Positions 15,083 to 22,628 of a DNA stretch of 51,643 nucleotides are shown here, in pieces (within the stretch, counting starts at the first letter, position 1; each line of letters opens with the position of its first letter). The DNA comes from an uncultured Clostridia bacterium. GTDB taxonomy: Bacteria; Bacillota; Clostridia; Christensenellales; Aristaeellaceae. Under the pieces are notes generated by a model that did no database searches, was not told the DNA's origin, and saw only the letters and a program-made list of their open reading frames with translations. The translations under genes and the position numbers were made by a program. Where the stretch lies: positions 1 through 51,643 of the forward strand of contig CAKTXH010000003.1 in the NCBI GenBank assembly GCA_934630975.1, given 5' to 3'.

Positions 15083-16147
15083 ATGGATCATCAACTTGGC
15101 GCGCGAATCGCGAATCTGCGCCGCGCATGCGGCCTGACGCAGGAGGCGCTCGGCGGTCAGCTCGGCGTGAGCGCGGCGGCGGTCAGCAAGTGGGAGACGG
15201 GCGCGGCCTGCCCGGATGTGACGCTGCTCTGCCCGCTGGCCAGAGCCCTGCACACGAATGTAAACGCGCTGCTGGCGTTTGAGCAGACCATGACGAGCGA
15301 GCAGATATCGGCGTTTTCGACGGCGTTTGTTCAGCTTGTGCGCGAGGGCAGGCGGCAGGAAGCGCTGGACGGCATGGAGCGGCTTCTGCGGGAATATCCG
15401 GGCGACGGGGCGCTTCGGCTCAACTGCGCGGGGCTGCTGGCCATAATGGAATGGAGCTGCCCGGACGAGGACGGGGCGGCGAAGGCCGCGCGGCAGGAAA
15501 GGCGGCGCGCGCTGTACGAAGAGGCGGCGCTTTCCGGCGATGCGGCACAGCGGGAAAGCGCGGTTTGCGCGCTGGCCTCGATGGATTTGCAGGAGGATCG
15601 GCTCGACGCGGCGCAGGCGCGGCTGGACGCGCTGCCGGAACACACGGAAGATACAACTCTGCTGCGCGTACAGATTTTGAAAAAGCGCGGCGAGCTGGAT
15701 CAGGCGCTGGAGGTTACGCAAAAACAGCTTTACCGCGCGGTTTCACAGACGCTGGAACGGCTGACGATGTTGATGGAGGTGCAGCCGGACGCGCACGCCG
15801 CGCTGCAAACGGCGCAGATTTATCGGCAGGTGGAGGCGATCTTTTCTGTGGGCGGCAGCATGAGCTATGGACTGATCATGCAGCAATATTTGCGGCTGGG
15901 GGAGACGGAAAAGGCGCTCGAGTACCTGAACAAAATGGTCGAATCCGCCGTCGGCCCGGCGATGACGCCCAACCCGGCGCTGTTTTATCCGACGCTTGCG
16001 CCGAAGAAGCAGACGGAACAGACTTCCAAAGAACTGCGCGCTATGCTTTTGCGCGGCCTGCGGGAGGACGAAGCTTTTGATAAGCTGCGTGATACGCAGG
16101 CGTATCGAAAGGCTGTTTCGCGGCTGGAAGAGAGCTTGAAAAAATAA
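15083..16147 (+). CDS. XRE-family regulator with TPR-like C-terminal domain
   Basis: 354 residues. The helix-turn-helix occupies about 6-62 (LGARIANLRRACGLTQEALG, VSAAAVSKWETGAACPD), the standard HTH_3 fold. Residues about 75-350 are alpha-helical repeats rich in Ala/Leu with several TPR-like pairs, as in Rgg-like or aimR-like sensors, but no family can be assigned. GGGAGGCGGATGAG supplies the ribosome site. The palindrome over its promoter suggests autoregulation. The SH3 pair upstream and the AEC transporter downstream are possible targets; this is inference only. Confidence 0.85.
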   Translation: MDHQLGARIANLRRACGLTQEALGGQLGVSAAAVSKWETGAACPDVTLLCPLARALHTNVNALLAFEQTMTSEQISAFSTAFVQLVREGRRQEALDGMERLLREYPGDGALRLNCAGLLAIMEWSCPDEDGAAKAARQERRRALYEEAALSGDAAQRESAVCALASMDLQEDRLDAAQARLDALPEHTEDTTLLRVQILKKRGELDQALEVTQKQLYRAVSQTLERLTMLMEVQPDAHAALQTAQIYRQVEAIFSVGGSMSYGLIMQQYLRLGETEKALEYLNKMVESAVGPAMTPNPALFYPTLAPKKQTEQTSKELRAMLLRGLREDEAFDKLRDTQAYRKAVSRLEESLKK

Positions 16148-16152
16148 GACGA

Positions 16153-16199
16153 AACAGGCGGAAGCGCCCCGGAAACGGGTTGTCCATTCGCCTGTTTTG
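16153..16199 (+). terminator. Terminator of the XRE gene
   Basis: AACAGGCG (16153-16160) pairs with CGCCTGTT (16189-16196). An inner CCCGGAAACGGG hairpin lies between them, and the run TTTTG follows. Confidence 0.7.
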
Positions 16200-16231
16200 T
16201 GCTATATTAAGCCTGTATCAAATACCGAAGA

Positions 16232-16258
16232 ACGGACGCGCAATGCGCGCCCCCTACA
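16232..16258. repeat. GC-rich palindromic repeat (family D, copy 2)
   Basis: CGGACGCGCAATGCGCGCC followed by CCTACAA. It pairs with the copy near 5200. Confidence 0.4.
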
Positions 16259-16300
16259 ACATACGTTTTCTGTTTATTGCGAAGCGGTAAACGGAAGTGG

Positions 16301-16362
16301 GAGGTGTCGGAACCTCAGGTTCCGACTGGGGTTTGGGGCAAAGCCCCAAAAAAGCCCCCGGA
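16301..16362. repeat. Double-palindrome repeat (family A, copy 1)
   Basis: Two stems in a row: TCGGAACCTCAGGTTCCGA (16307-16325) and TTTGGGGCAAAGCCCCAAA (16332-16350). The same pair of stems recurs near 17679, 28452 and 28549. It forms the leader just upstream of the AEC transporter gene. Confidence 0.75.
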
Positions 16363-16373
16363 AAGGAATACAC

Positions 16374-17345
16374 ATGGATAGTTTCGTCTTTGCCCTCAAT
16401 ACGACCATGCCGGTGTTTCTGGTGATTCTGCTGGGCTGGTTTCTGCGCCGCGTCGGCGTGCTGAACGAGGCTTTTTGCAAGCCCGCAGATCATTACGTGT
16501 TCAAATGCGCGCTGCCGGTCAGCCTGTTCCTCTCCATCGCCAAGATGGATGTGTACAGCGATTTTGACCCGATGTTCTGCCTTTTCTGCTTTACGGTGAC
16601 GGCCATCGTCTTCCTCGGCGTATGGGCGCTGACGAGCAGGCTGATGAAGGATAAGGCGCTCGTCGGCGAATTCAGTCAGGCGGCGGTGCGTTCCAGCGCG
16701 GCGATTCTCGGCGTGGCGCTGAACACCAACATCTATGGCAACGCGGGCATGGTGCCGATGATGGTGCTTTCGGCTGTGCCGTTTTTCAACGTGTACGCGG
16801 TGCTGATTCTGCAATTCTCGCCGCATGTGGATGAAAACGGGCGGCTGATTCCGCCGGAGCGAAACGGCGCGGCGGCGGTCAAGCGCGCGCTGGTCAACGT
16901 GGTGAAAAACCCGATCATCCTCGGCATTCTGCTGGGCGTGCCGTTTTCGCTGCTGCGCGTGAAGCTGCCGACGATCCTCGCCTCGACGCTCAGCACCATC
17001 GGCGGCACGGCGACGCCGGTTGCGCTGCTGGCGGTCGGCGCGTCCTTCTCCGGCAGTGAGGCGGCCAAGTGCATGAAGCCCGCGCTGGCGGCGACGGCAA
17101 TCAAGCTGTTCATCCTCCCGGCGATCTTCCTGCCGATTGCGGCGCTGTTTGGCTTTACCGGCAGCGCGATGATCGCGATTTTGATTTTGGTCGGCTCGCC
17201 GACGACGGTTTCCTGCTATGTGATGGCGAAGAACATGGGGCATAAGGGTGTGCTGACCAGCAACGTGGTGATGCTGGCGACGGTGCTTTCCTCCGTGTCG
17301 CTGACGCTGTGGATTTTCCTGCTGCGGCTGTTCGGGCTGCTGTAA
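16374..17345 (+). CDS. AEC-family transporter
   Basis: 323 residues from ATG 16374 (GAAAGGAA upstream); the longer frame to 16197 passes through two repeats and is rejected. About ten hydrophobic segments form two inverted halves. The first starts FVFALNTTMPVFLVILLGWF, and the second half has NPIILGILLGVPFSLL. The Asn/Pro-rich GSPTTVSCYVMAKNMG is characteristic of the auxin efflux carrier family (PF03547), secondary carriers for organic anions such as malate. The substrate is not predictable. A 76-residue protein is encoded 26 bases downstream, probably in the same transcript. Confidence 0.88.
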   Translation: MDSFVFALNTTMPVFLVILLGWFLRRVGVLNEAFCKPADHYVFKCALPVSLFLSIAKMDVYSDFDPMFCLFCFTVTAIVFLGVWALTSRLMKDKALVGEFSQAAVRSSAAILGVALNTNIYGNAGMVPMMVLSAVPFFNVYAVLILQFSPHVDENGRLIPPERNGAAAVKRALVNVVKNPIILGILLGVPFSLLRVKLPTILASTLSTIGGTATPVALLAVGASFSGSEAAKCMKPALAATAIKLFILPAIFLPIAALFGFTGSAMIAILILVGSPTTVSCYVMAKNMGHKGVLTSNVVMLATVLSSVSLTLWIFLLRLFGLL

Positions 17346-17371
17346 ACGCGCTTTTAGGAAGGAACGCCAAA

Positions 17372-17602
17372 ATGAAAAGCTACTTGATCAAGGATACCAC
17401 CCGCGAGGAACGGGAGCAGATCGTTGCCGAATCCATCGGGAGCGTCGAGGCCGCCTGCGACGGTTGCGCGCCGGGCGTGGCCGAAATGTATCAGGCGTAT
17501 ATCGACGGCCAAAAGGAACTGCGCGAAATCAATCGGGAATACGTCGCGCGCTATGTCTCCGGCCGGGAAGGCCCGACGAGAAGCGAGTGCGGGATGTACT
17601 GA
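17372..17602 (+). CDS. Small conserved hypothetical protein with CDGC motif
   Basis: 76 residues from ATG 17372, preceded by AGGAAGGAA. It is mostly charged and helical: TTREEREQIVAESIGSVEAA, then CDGCAPG (28-34), a helix rich in Tyr/Glu (MYQAYIDGQKELREINREYV), and a C-terminal SECGMY. The CxxC pair and C-terminal Cys suggest metal binding or redox linkage; this is inference. I recall similar short proteins in other Firmicutes but no assigned function. It follows the AEC gene and is closed by a terminator. Confidence 0.7.
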   Translation: MKSYLIKDTTREEREQIVAESIGSVEAACDGCAPGVAEMYQAYIDGQKELREINREYVARYVSGREGPTRSECGMY

Positions 17603-17611
17603 GAAATAGGA

Positions 17612-17645
17612 AAAGCCGCTCGGCGTTGGCGCCGGGCGGTTTTTG
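17612..17645 (+). terminator. Terminator of the AEC transcript
   Basis: A GC-rich stem of about 11 bp (17615-17625 with 17630-17640), TTGG loop, then T5. Confidence 0.85.
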
Positions 17646-17670
17646 AGGATTTAAGACGGTTTTATAAGGT

Positions 17671-17717
17671 GAGAAATCCAAGAACCTCAGGTTCTTGATT
17701 GGGGCAGCGCCCCAACG
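17671..17717. repeat. Double-palindrome repeat (family A, copy 2)
   Basis: CAAGAACCTCAGGTTCTTG (17679-17697) then GGGGCAGCGCCCC (17701-17713). It lies just downstream of the minus-strand cupin gene. Confidence 0.75.
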
Positions 17718-17723
17718 TAACCC

Positions 17724-18371
17724 TTATTCCATCACCAGCAACAGCGACATCTTGAAGCGCTTATTGGCGGTGATGGCGTGCAGGCCGTTCTTGTCGAAGC
17801 GGAAGCTGTCGCCCGCGTGCACGAGGTAATCCTTGCCCTCGTAACCGATGACGGCTTCGCCCTCCAGCGCGGTGACGATGGCGTTGCCCGGCGCGCGGTG
17901 CGGGGTCAGGCCCGTGCCCGCGTCAAAGGCCATGAGCACGAACTTCATATCGTCGGTGTGGACGATATCCATATTGGTGATGCTGCCCTCTTCGTAATCA
18001 ATGAGGTTGGCGAGGGAAAGCGCCTCGCCGGAATGCATCTGATTGTTCATGGTGATCTCCTTTTCTGTGATGATTTCAGTATAAACCACGCCGGCCGGGC
18101 TGTCAACGCCGCAGAGCGTTCCGCCCGGTACGATCAGCAGCTCGCCGGGCGCAAGCGCGACCCTGCGCGCATCCTCCCCGAGCAGGAATTCGCCCCGCCC
18201 TTCGGCGCAGAGGTAGAGGGCGGGCAAATCGTACTGCTCGCGGCTGATATCCGTGCCTGCGCCGAGGGAAAACCACGAAACGCGGCAGCGCTGGCCGAGC
18301 TTCGCATCGCGGGAGACGGTCATGCCGTCGCGGATAGGGCGCATTTGGGAAACGGTGAAAGGATTCTGCAT
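17724..18371 (-). CDS. Double cupin protein with a probable internal translation start
   Basis: 215 residues from ATG 18371. Two cupin barrels: residues about 20-105 (PALYLCAEGRGEFLLGEDAR, LAPGELLIVPGGT) and about 125-213 (MAFDAGTGLTPHRAPGNAIV, ALEGEAVIGYEGKDYLVHAG). The second has a His from TPHRAP but few of the usual three-His/Glu metal ligands, so it may be a binding rather than catalytic cupin. Met108 (ATG 18050-18048) has its own excellent ribosome site, AAAGGAG six bases upstream, so a separate 108-residue single-cupin product (17724-18050) is likely made too. The first start has only a weak AGG. Substrate is unknown. Confidence 0.8.
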   Translation of the reverse strand: MQNPFTVSQMRPIRDGMTVSRDAKLGQRCRVSWFSLGAGTDISREQYDLPALYLCAEGRGEFLLGEDARRVALAPGELLIVPGGTLCGVDSPAGVVYTEIITEKEITMNNQMHSGEALSLANLIDYEEGSITNMDIVHTDDMKFVLMAFDAGTGLTPHRAPGNAIVTALEGEAVIGYEGKDYLVHAGDSFRFDKNGLHAITANKRFKMSLLLVME

Positions 18372-18422
18372 AGATGGCCTCGATTCGTTGGGCGTGAAAA
18401 TAGTCTGTTCAAGTATGCGGAA

Positions 18423-18451
18423 ATTATAGCGCGTTTGAGGCGGAAAATCGG
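18423..18451 (-). promoter_or_regulatory. Probable promoter of the double-cupin gene
   Basis: A perfect TATAAT on the minus strand (18428-18423), 52 bases before the start. No good -35 is seen at 17 bases, so it may need an activator. Confidence 0.4.
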
Positions 18452-18482
18452 TTGGCAAAACAACAAAATGACAAAAACCGGG

Positions 18483-18511
18483 TTGAAACATCGGCGGGAA
18501 AGGGCTATAAT
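18483..18511 (+). promoter_or_regulatory. Sigma-A promoter of the C69 dipeptidase gene
   Basis: TTGAAA (18483-18488), 17-base spacer, TATAAT (18506-18511), giving a leader of about 80 bases. Confidence 0.75.
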
Positions 18512-18600
18512 CTGCTTGTTTGAAGCCTAAAACAGACGATTGCGCCCCGAATCGCGGGCTGAAACGCGCGGCTCGGGGATGGATGAACGGAGGAAAGCGT

Positions 18601-20061
18601 ATGCCTTGCACAACGATTCTGGTCGGCAAAAAAGCCTCTTACGACGGTTCCACGCTGATGGCGCGCAACGAAGACAGCGGCCCCGGCAAATTCATGCCCA
18701 AAAAGTTCGTGGCGGTCAACCCGGAGGATCAGCCGCGCCATTACGTCAGCGTGATTTCCGGCGTGGCGATCGACCTGCCGGATGATCCCATGCGCTATAC
18801 GGCCATGCCCAACGCGGTTGCGGATGAAGGCGTTTGGGGCGAGGCGGGCATCAACGCCTGCAACGTCGCCATGAGCGAAACGGAGACGATCACCTCCAAC
18901 CCGCGCGTGCTGGGCGCTGACCCGCTGGTCAAGGGCGGCATCGGCGAGGAGGATATGCTGACGATTGTTCTGCCGTATATCCACAGCGCGCGCGAGGGTG
19001 TGCAGCGGCTTGGCGAGCTGATTGCGCAGTACGGCACGTATGAGATGAACGGCATCGGTTTTCAGGACGTGGATGAAATCTGGTGGTTCGAATCCATCGG
19101 CGGCCATCATTTCATCGCCAAGCGCGTGCCGGATGATGCGTATGTCGTCATGCCGAACCAGCAGGGCATCGACACGTTTGATTTCACGGACGCGTTCGGC
19201 GCGCAGAAGGAGCATATCTGTTCGCCGGATCTGATCGAGTTCATCGAAAAGAACCATCTCGATTTGACGATGGAGCCGCGTAAGCTGGCCAAGACGAAGG
19301 ATTTTGACGTGCGCGCCGCATTCGGCAGCCACACGGATTCGGATCATTCCTACAACACGCCGCGCGCGTGGTATATGCTGCGCTGCCTGAACCCGCATAC
19401 CTGCGTTTGGGAGGGCGAAGGCGCGGACTACACGCCGGAATCCGACAACCTGCCGTGGAGCATGACGCCGGAGCACAAGATCACGATTGAAGATGTGAAG
19501 TACGTGCTCTCCTCCTACTATCAGGGTACGCCGTTTAACCCGTATGCGCGCCACGGCGAGGCGGATAAGCGCGGCATGTACCGGCCCATCGGCATCAACC
19601 GCAACAACTTCCTCGCGATTACGCAGCTCAGGCCGTATATGCCCGCCGAGCTGATGGGCGTGGAATGGATCTGCGTCGGTTCGAACGCGTTTAACGAGGC
19701 CGTGCCGTTCTATGCGAACGTGAAAGCCACGCCGGTCTACCTGGCCAACGCGGACGGCAAAGCGACGACCGAGAATTTCTATTGGGCCAACCGCATCATC
19801 GGCGCGCTGGCGGACGCGCATTATTCGACCTGCATCGCGCACATCGAGCGCTACCAGAAGAATCTGGCGGCGAAGGGGCACGAGCTGCTGGCAGCGTTTG
19901 ACGCGGCCTATCAGCCGGGGCAGGATGCGCAGGCTTATCTGGAAGGCTGCAACCGGCAGATGGCGGACGAGGCGAAGCGGCAGACGGATGACCTGCTGGG
20001 CAAAGTGCTGCATACGGCCAGCTGCGAGATGAAGAACGCGTTCAGCCGCGCGGACGCATAA
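18601..20061 (+). CDS. C69-family dipeptidase (PepD type)
   Basis: 486 residues from ATG 18601 (CGGAGGAAA upstream); the open frame to 18520 begins at the promoter. The N-terminus MPCTTILVGKKASYDGSTLM carries the Ntn-hydrolase nucleophile Cys3, which should become N-terminal after processing. GRNEDSG-like MARNEDSGPG, EGVWGEAGINACNVAMSETE and WWFESIGGHHFIAKRVPDD are peptidase family C69 marks. The enzyme splits dipeptides in the cytoplasm. It lies directly upstream of an amino-acid ABC transporter and an M20 peptidase, forming a scavenging set. A hairpin terminator and the next promoter separate it from the transporter. Confidence 0.9.
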   Translation: MPCTTILVGKKASYDGSTLMARNEDSGPGKFMPKKFVAVNPEDQPRHYVSVISGVAIDLPDDPMRYTAMPNAVADEGVWGEAGINACNVAMSETETITSNPRVLGADPLVKGGIGEEDMLTIVLPYIHSAREGVQRLGELIAQYGTYEMNGIGFQDVDEIWWFESIGGHHFIAKRVPDDAYVVMPNQQGIDTFDFTDAFGAQKEHICSPDLIEFIEKNHLDLTMEPRKLAKTKDFDVRAAFGSHTDSDHSYNTPRAWYMLRCLNPHTCVWEGEGADYTPESDNLPWSMTPEHKITIEDVKYVLSSYYQGTPFNPYARHGEADKRGMYRPIGINRNNFLAITQLRPYMPAELMGVEWICVGSNAFNEAVPFYANVKATPVYLANADGKATTENFYWANRIIGALADAHYSTCIAHIERYQKNLAAKGHELLAAFDAAYQPGQDAQAYLEGCNRQMADEAKRQTDDLLGKVLHTASCEMKNAFSRADA

Positions 20062-20101
20062 ACGAAGCATAACGACGCATAAAACTGCATAAGATGTATA
20101 A
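20056..20101. repeat. Five helically spaced GCATAA repeats
   Basis: GCATAA at 20056, 20067, 20077 and 20087, and GTATAA at 20096, with spacings 11, 10, 10 and 9 bases: one face of the helix. The first spans the C69 stop codon. They lie about 90 bases upstream of the binding-protein promoter and could be a protein-binding array. Confidence 0.6.
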
Positions 20102-20149
20102 ATTCAGCGCATGCGACGAATAAAAAACCGTTGCAGGCGCTGAATTTTG
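20099..20149 (+). terminator. Terminator of the C69 dipeptidase gene
   Basis: AATTCAGCGC (20101-20110) pairs with GCGCTGAATT (20137-20146). An inner GCGACG/CGTTGC extension is possible, and the end is T4. Confidence 0.75.
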
Positions 20150-20169
20150 TCTGTAATGCCGAAAAACTG

Positions 20170-20216
20170 CATAATTATGAAAAAACGTTGACAAATTATG
20201 CATAACGGTTTATAAT
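20170..20216 (+). promoter_or_regulatory. Consensus promoter with two palindromic operator-like sites
   Basis: TTGACA (20188-20193), 17-base spacer, TATAAT (20211-20216). CATAATTATG (20170-20179) just upstream and TTATGCATAA (20196-20205) inside the spacer are perfect palindromes. A repressor binding there would block polymerase. A matching TATGCATAAA lies in the spacer of the other binding-protein promoter at 49545. The first site resembles Firmicutes ArgR boxes, but that assignment is a guess. Confidence 0.75.
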
Positions 20217-20257
20217 CCATTTCATCAAATCCCACAGGGAAAAACAAAAAGGAGCGG

Positions 20258-21082
20258 ATGAATATGAAAAAGCTGTGTGTGCTGGCTCTGGCCGCGATGA
20301 TGACCGTCGGCGCGGCGGGCGCGATGGCCGACCACTTGGACGATATCAAGGCGAAGGGCAAGCTGGTTGTCGGCGCCGAAGTGAGCTTTGCGCCGTTCGA
20401 GTTTTACTTTGTGGATGAAAACGGCCAGGAATACGAGGCCGGGTTTGAAATGGATCTCGCGCGCCAGATCGCCGCGGATATCGGCGTGGAGCTGGAGGTT
20501 TCCGACCAGCAGTTCAACGGCCTGATTCCCGCGCTGCAAAACGGCGACATTGACCTCGTGCTTTCGGGCATGACGGCGACGGAAGAGCGCAAGAACGCCG
20601 TCGATTTCTCCACGACGTATTACGTCGGCGAACAGCCCATCGTCGTGCGCGAGGCCGATCTGGACGTTTACAAGACCGCCGAGGATTTGAAGGGCAAGAC
20701 GCTCGGCGCACAGCTTGCGACGATTCAGCAGACCATCGCTGAGGAGCAATTCCCGGATTGCGAGCTGCTGCTGCTGCCGAAGGTGCCGACCCTGCTGATG
20801 GAGCTGATCAACGGCAACATCGAGGGCGTGGTCTGCTCCAAGATTGTGGCGACGAGCTACATGAACCTCTATCCGGGTCTGGCCTTCTCCGAAATCCCGG
20901 TGGAATCCAACAAGAACGGCGTGGGCGTGGCCGTGGCCAAGGGCGACGAAAACGCGACGCTGCTGGCGGCGGTCAACGCGACGGTTGAGCGCGTTGTGGC
21001 GGACGGCACCTACGACGGCTGGGTCGAAAAGGCCTGCGCGCAGAATGCCGAGCTGCTCGCGGCGCAGGACGCGGCGCAGTAA
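20258..21082 (+). CDS. Polar amino-acid ABC transporter, substrate-binding protein
   Basis: 274 residues. Signal peptide 1-24 (KK, LALAAMMTVGAAG, cleavage after AMA; no lipobox Cys, so anchoring is unclear). The SBP_bac_3 fold is evident: LDDIKAKGKLVVGAEVSFAP, GFEMDLARQIAADIGVELE, FNGLIPALQNGDIDLVLSGM and TATEERKNAVDFSTTYYVGE. The Arg in TEERK and the Asp/Ser pocket are typical for polar amino acids (Gln/Arg/His class). ATG 20258 is five bases from AGGAG; a second ATG at 20264 is possible. The permease and ATPase follow. Confidence 0.9.
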   Translation: MNMKKLCVLALAAMMTVGAAGAMADHLDDIKAKGKLVVGAEVSFAPFEFYFVDENGQEYEAGFEMDLARQIAADIGVELEVSDQQFNGLIPALQNGDIDLVLSGMTATEERKNAVDFSTTYYVGEQPIVVREADLDVYKTAEDLKGKTLGAQLATIQQTIAEEQFPDCELLLLPKVPTLLMELINGNIEGVVCSKIVATSYMNLYPGLAFSEIPVESNKNGVGVAVAKGDENATLLAAVNATVERVVADGTYDGWVEKACAQNAELLAAQDAAQ

Positions 21083-21100
21083 TTCCGGCAGAAATCAAAC

Positions 21101-21136
21101 ACGGGCGGCCAAGGCAAAGCCGGGCCGCCTGTTTTC
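21101..21136 (+). terminator. Intra-operon terminator/attenuator between binding protein and permease
   Basis: GGCGGCC (21104-21110) pairs with GGCCGCC (21123-21129), with an inner GGCAAAGCC and a TGTTTT tail. It should lower permease/ATPase expression relative to the binding protein. Confidence 0.7.
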
Positions 21137-21187
21137 CCGTCTTTTGGGCAAGCGTAAGGGCGGGCGACAGAGAAAGGGTTGAAGGCA

Positions 21188-21856
21188 ATGTTTTCTTTTG
21201 AAGCATGGTGGCAGATTTTGACCACCAAGCTGCCCGTCTTTTTTCAGGGCGTGGGCACGACGGTGGAGCTGGCGCTCTATACCGCGATTTTCGGCACGCT
21301 GCTGGGCATTGTGGTCGCGCTGCTGCGCATGAGCAAGATCAAGGTGCTCAAGGTGCTGGCGGGCGCGTACATCGAGTTTCTGCGCGGCACACCGCTGCTG
21401 GTGCAGGTGCTCATCGTGTTCTACGGCCTGCCGCAACTGGGCATCAAGCTGCCGCGTTTGACGGCGGGCACGGTCGCGCTAGTCATCAACAGCGCGGCGT
21501 ATATGGCGGAGATTGTCCGTTCCGGCATACAGGCCATCGACGGCGGCCAGACCGAGGCCAGCCGCTCGCTGGGCATGAACGGCTTCCAGACGATGATCTA
21601 CATCATTCTGCCGCAGGCGATTAAGAACATCCTGCCCGCCATCGGCAACGAATTCGTCAGCATCATCAAGGAATCCTCGATTCTGTACACCATCGGCATT
21701 TACGAGCTGACCTATCAGGCCAACAAGCTGGCCTCGACGAATTTCCGTTATCTGGAAACGCTGACGATTTCCGCGCTGATTTACTTTGTTCTGACGTTTA
21801 CCGCGTCCCGCCTGCTGGGGCTGCTGGAGAGGAGGATGCGCCGTGGCGACCGCTAA
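21188..21856 (+). CDS. Polar amino-acid ABC transporter, permease
   Basis: 222 residues from ATG 21188; a TTG at 21179 is possible but lies against the AAAGGG. The HisM/GlnP-type membrane domain has about five helices. The family EAA loop reads GGQTEASRSLGMNGFQTMIY (about 116-135), followed by ILPQAIKNILPAIGNEFVSI, the coupling region to the ATPase. FLRGTPLLVQVLIVFYGLP is the signature N-terminal stretch. Its stop overlaps the ATPase start by 14 bases. Confidence 0.93.
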   Translation: MFSFEAWWQILTTKLPVFFQGVGTTVELALYTAIFGTLLGIVVALLRMSKIKVLKVLAGAYIEFLRGTPLLVQVLIVFYGLPQLGIKLPRLTAGTVALVINSAAYMAEIVRSGIQAIDGGQTEASRSLGMNGFQTMIYIILPQAIKNILPAIGNEFVSIIKESSILYTIGIYELTYQANKLASTNFRYLETLTISALIYFVLTFTASRLLGLLERRMRRGDR

Positions 21857-22586
21857 CGATACGCTCATCAGCGTTAAAGGGCTGAAAAAGCACTTTGGCA
21901 AATTGCAGGTGCTCAAGGGTGTGGATGTGGATATCCACAGCGGCGAGGTGGTTGTGGTCATCGGCCCTTCCGGCTCGGGCAAATCGACCTTCCTGCGCTG
22001 CATCAACCTGCTGGAAACGCCGACCGAGGGCGACGTGATCTTCGAGGGCAAGAGCGTCATGAAGGCCGGGAAGGACATCAACGTCCTGCGCGAGCGCATC
22101 GGCATGGTGTTTCAGCAGTTCAACCTGTTCCCGCACATGACGGTGCTGGATAACATCTGCATCGCGCCGATGAAGGTTAAGAAGGTGCCGCGCGCGCAGA
22201 TTGAGCGCACGGCGATGGATTTGCTGGCGCGCGTCGGGCTGGCGGAAAAGGCGAAAGCCTATCCGGGCCAGCTTTCCGGCGGGCAGAAGCAGCGCGTGGC
22301 GATTGTCCGCGCGCTGGCGATGGAGCCGGACGTGATGCTCTTTGACGAGCCGACCAGCGCGCTCGACCCGGAGATGGTCGGCGAGGTGCTGGACGTGATG
22401 AAGCGGCTGGCGGCGGACGGCATGACGATGGTGGTCGTCACGCACGAAATGGGCTTTGCCCGCGAGGTGGGCGACCGCGTGCTGTTCATGGACGAGGGCA
22501 TTATCATGGAGCAGGGCACGCCGGCGGAGGTCTTCGGCAACCCGCAGAACCCGCGGACGCAGGATTTCCTGAAAAAGGTGTTGTAA
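21843..22586 (+). CDS. Polar amino-acid ABC transporter, ATP-binding protein
   Basis: 247 residues from GTG 21843 (GAGGAGG upstream, within the permease gene). Walker A GPSGSGKST (41-49), Q-loop VFQQFNLF, signature LSGGQKQR, Walker B VMLFDEPTSALD and the switch His in VVTHEMGFA are all intact. It matches the GlnQ/HisP subfamily and drives uptake through the permease upstream. A family-A half repeat and then an M20 peptidase gene follow. Confidence 0.95.
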   Translation: MATANDTLISVKGLKKHFGKLQVLKGVDVDIHSGEVVVVIGPSGSGKSTFLRCINLLETPTEGDVIFEGKSVMKAGKDINVLRERIGMVFQQFNLFPHMTVLDNICIAPMKVKKVPRAQIERTAMDLLARVGLAEKAKAYPGQLSGGQKQRVAIVRALAMEPDVMLFDEPTSALDPEMVGEVLDVMKRLAADGMTMVVVTHEMGFAREVGDRVLFMDEGIIMEQGTPAEVFGNPQNPRTQDFLKKVL

Positions 22587-22587
22587 G

Positions 22588-22612
22588 GGGGACGTTGGGG
22601 CGCTGCCCCAAG
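22588..22612. repeat. Half repeat of family A (GGGGC palindrome)
   Basis: CGTTGGGGCGCTGCCCCAAG reads as the reverse complement of the second stem and AACG tail of family A. It sits between the ATPase and M20 genes. Confidence 0.55.
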
Positions 22613-22628
22613 TAAAACGGAGGACAAG

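Noticed and set aside
18541..18600. Upstream extension of the C69 dipeptidase (from 18520)
   Set aside because: The extra 27 codons start next to the promoter, and the nucleophile Cys must be near the N-terminus, so ATG 18601 is the start.
20056..20101. GCATAA series as a CRISPR or microsatellite
   Set aside because: Units are 6 bases with variable 3-5 base gaps and imperfect copies; neither fits. Kept as a possible binding array.
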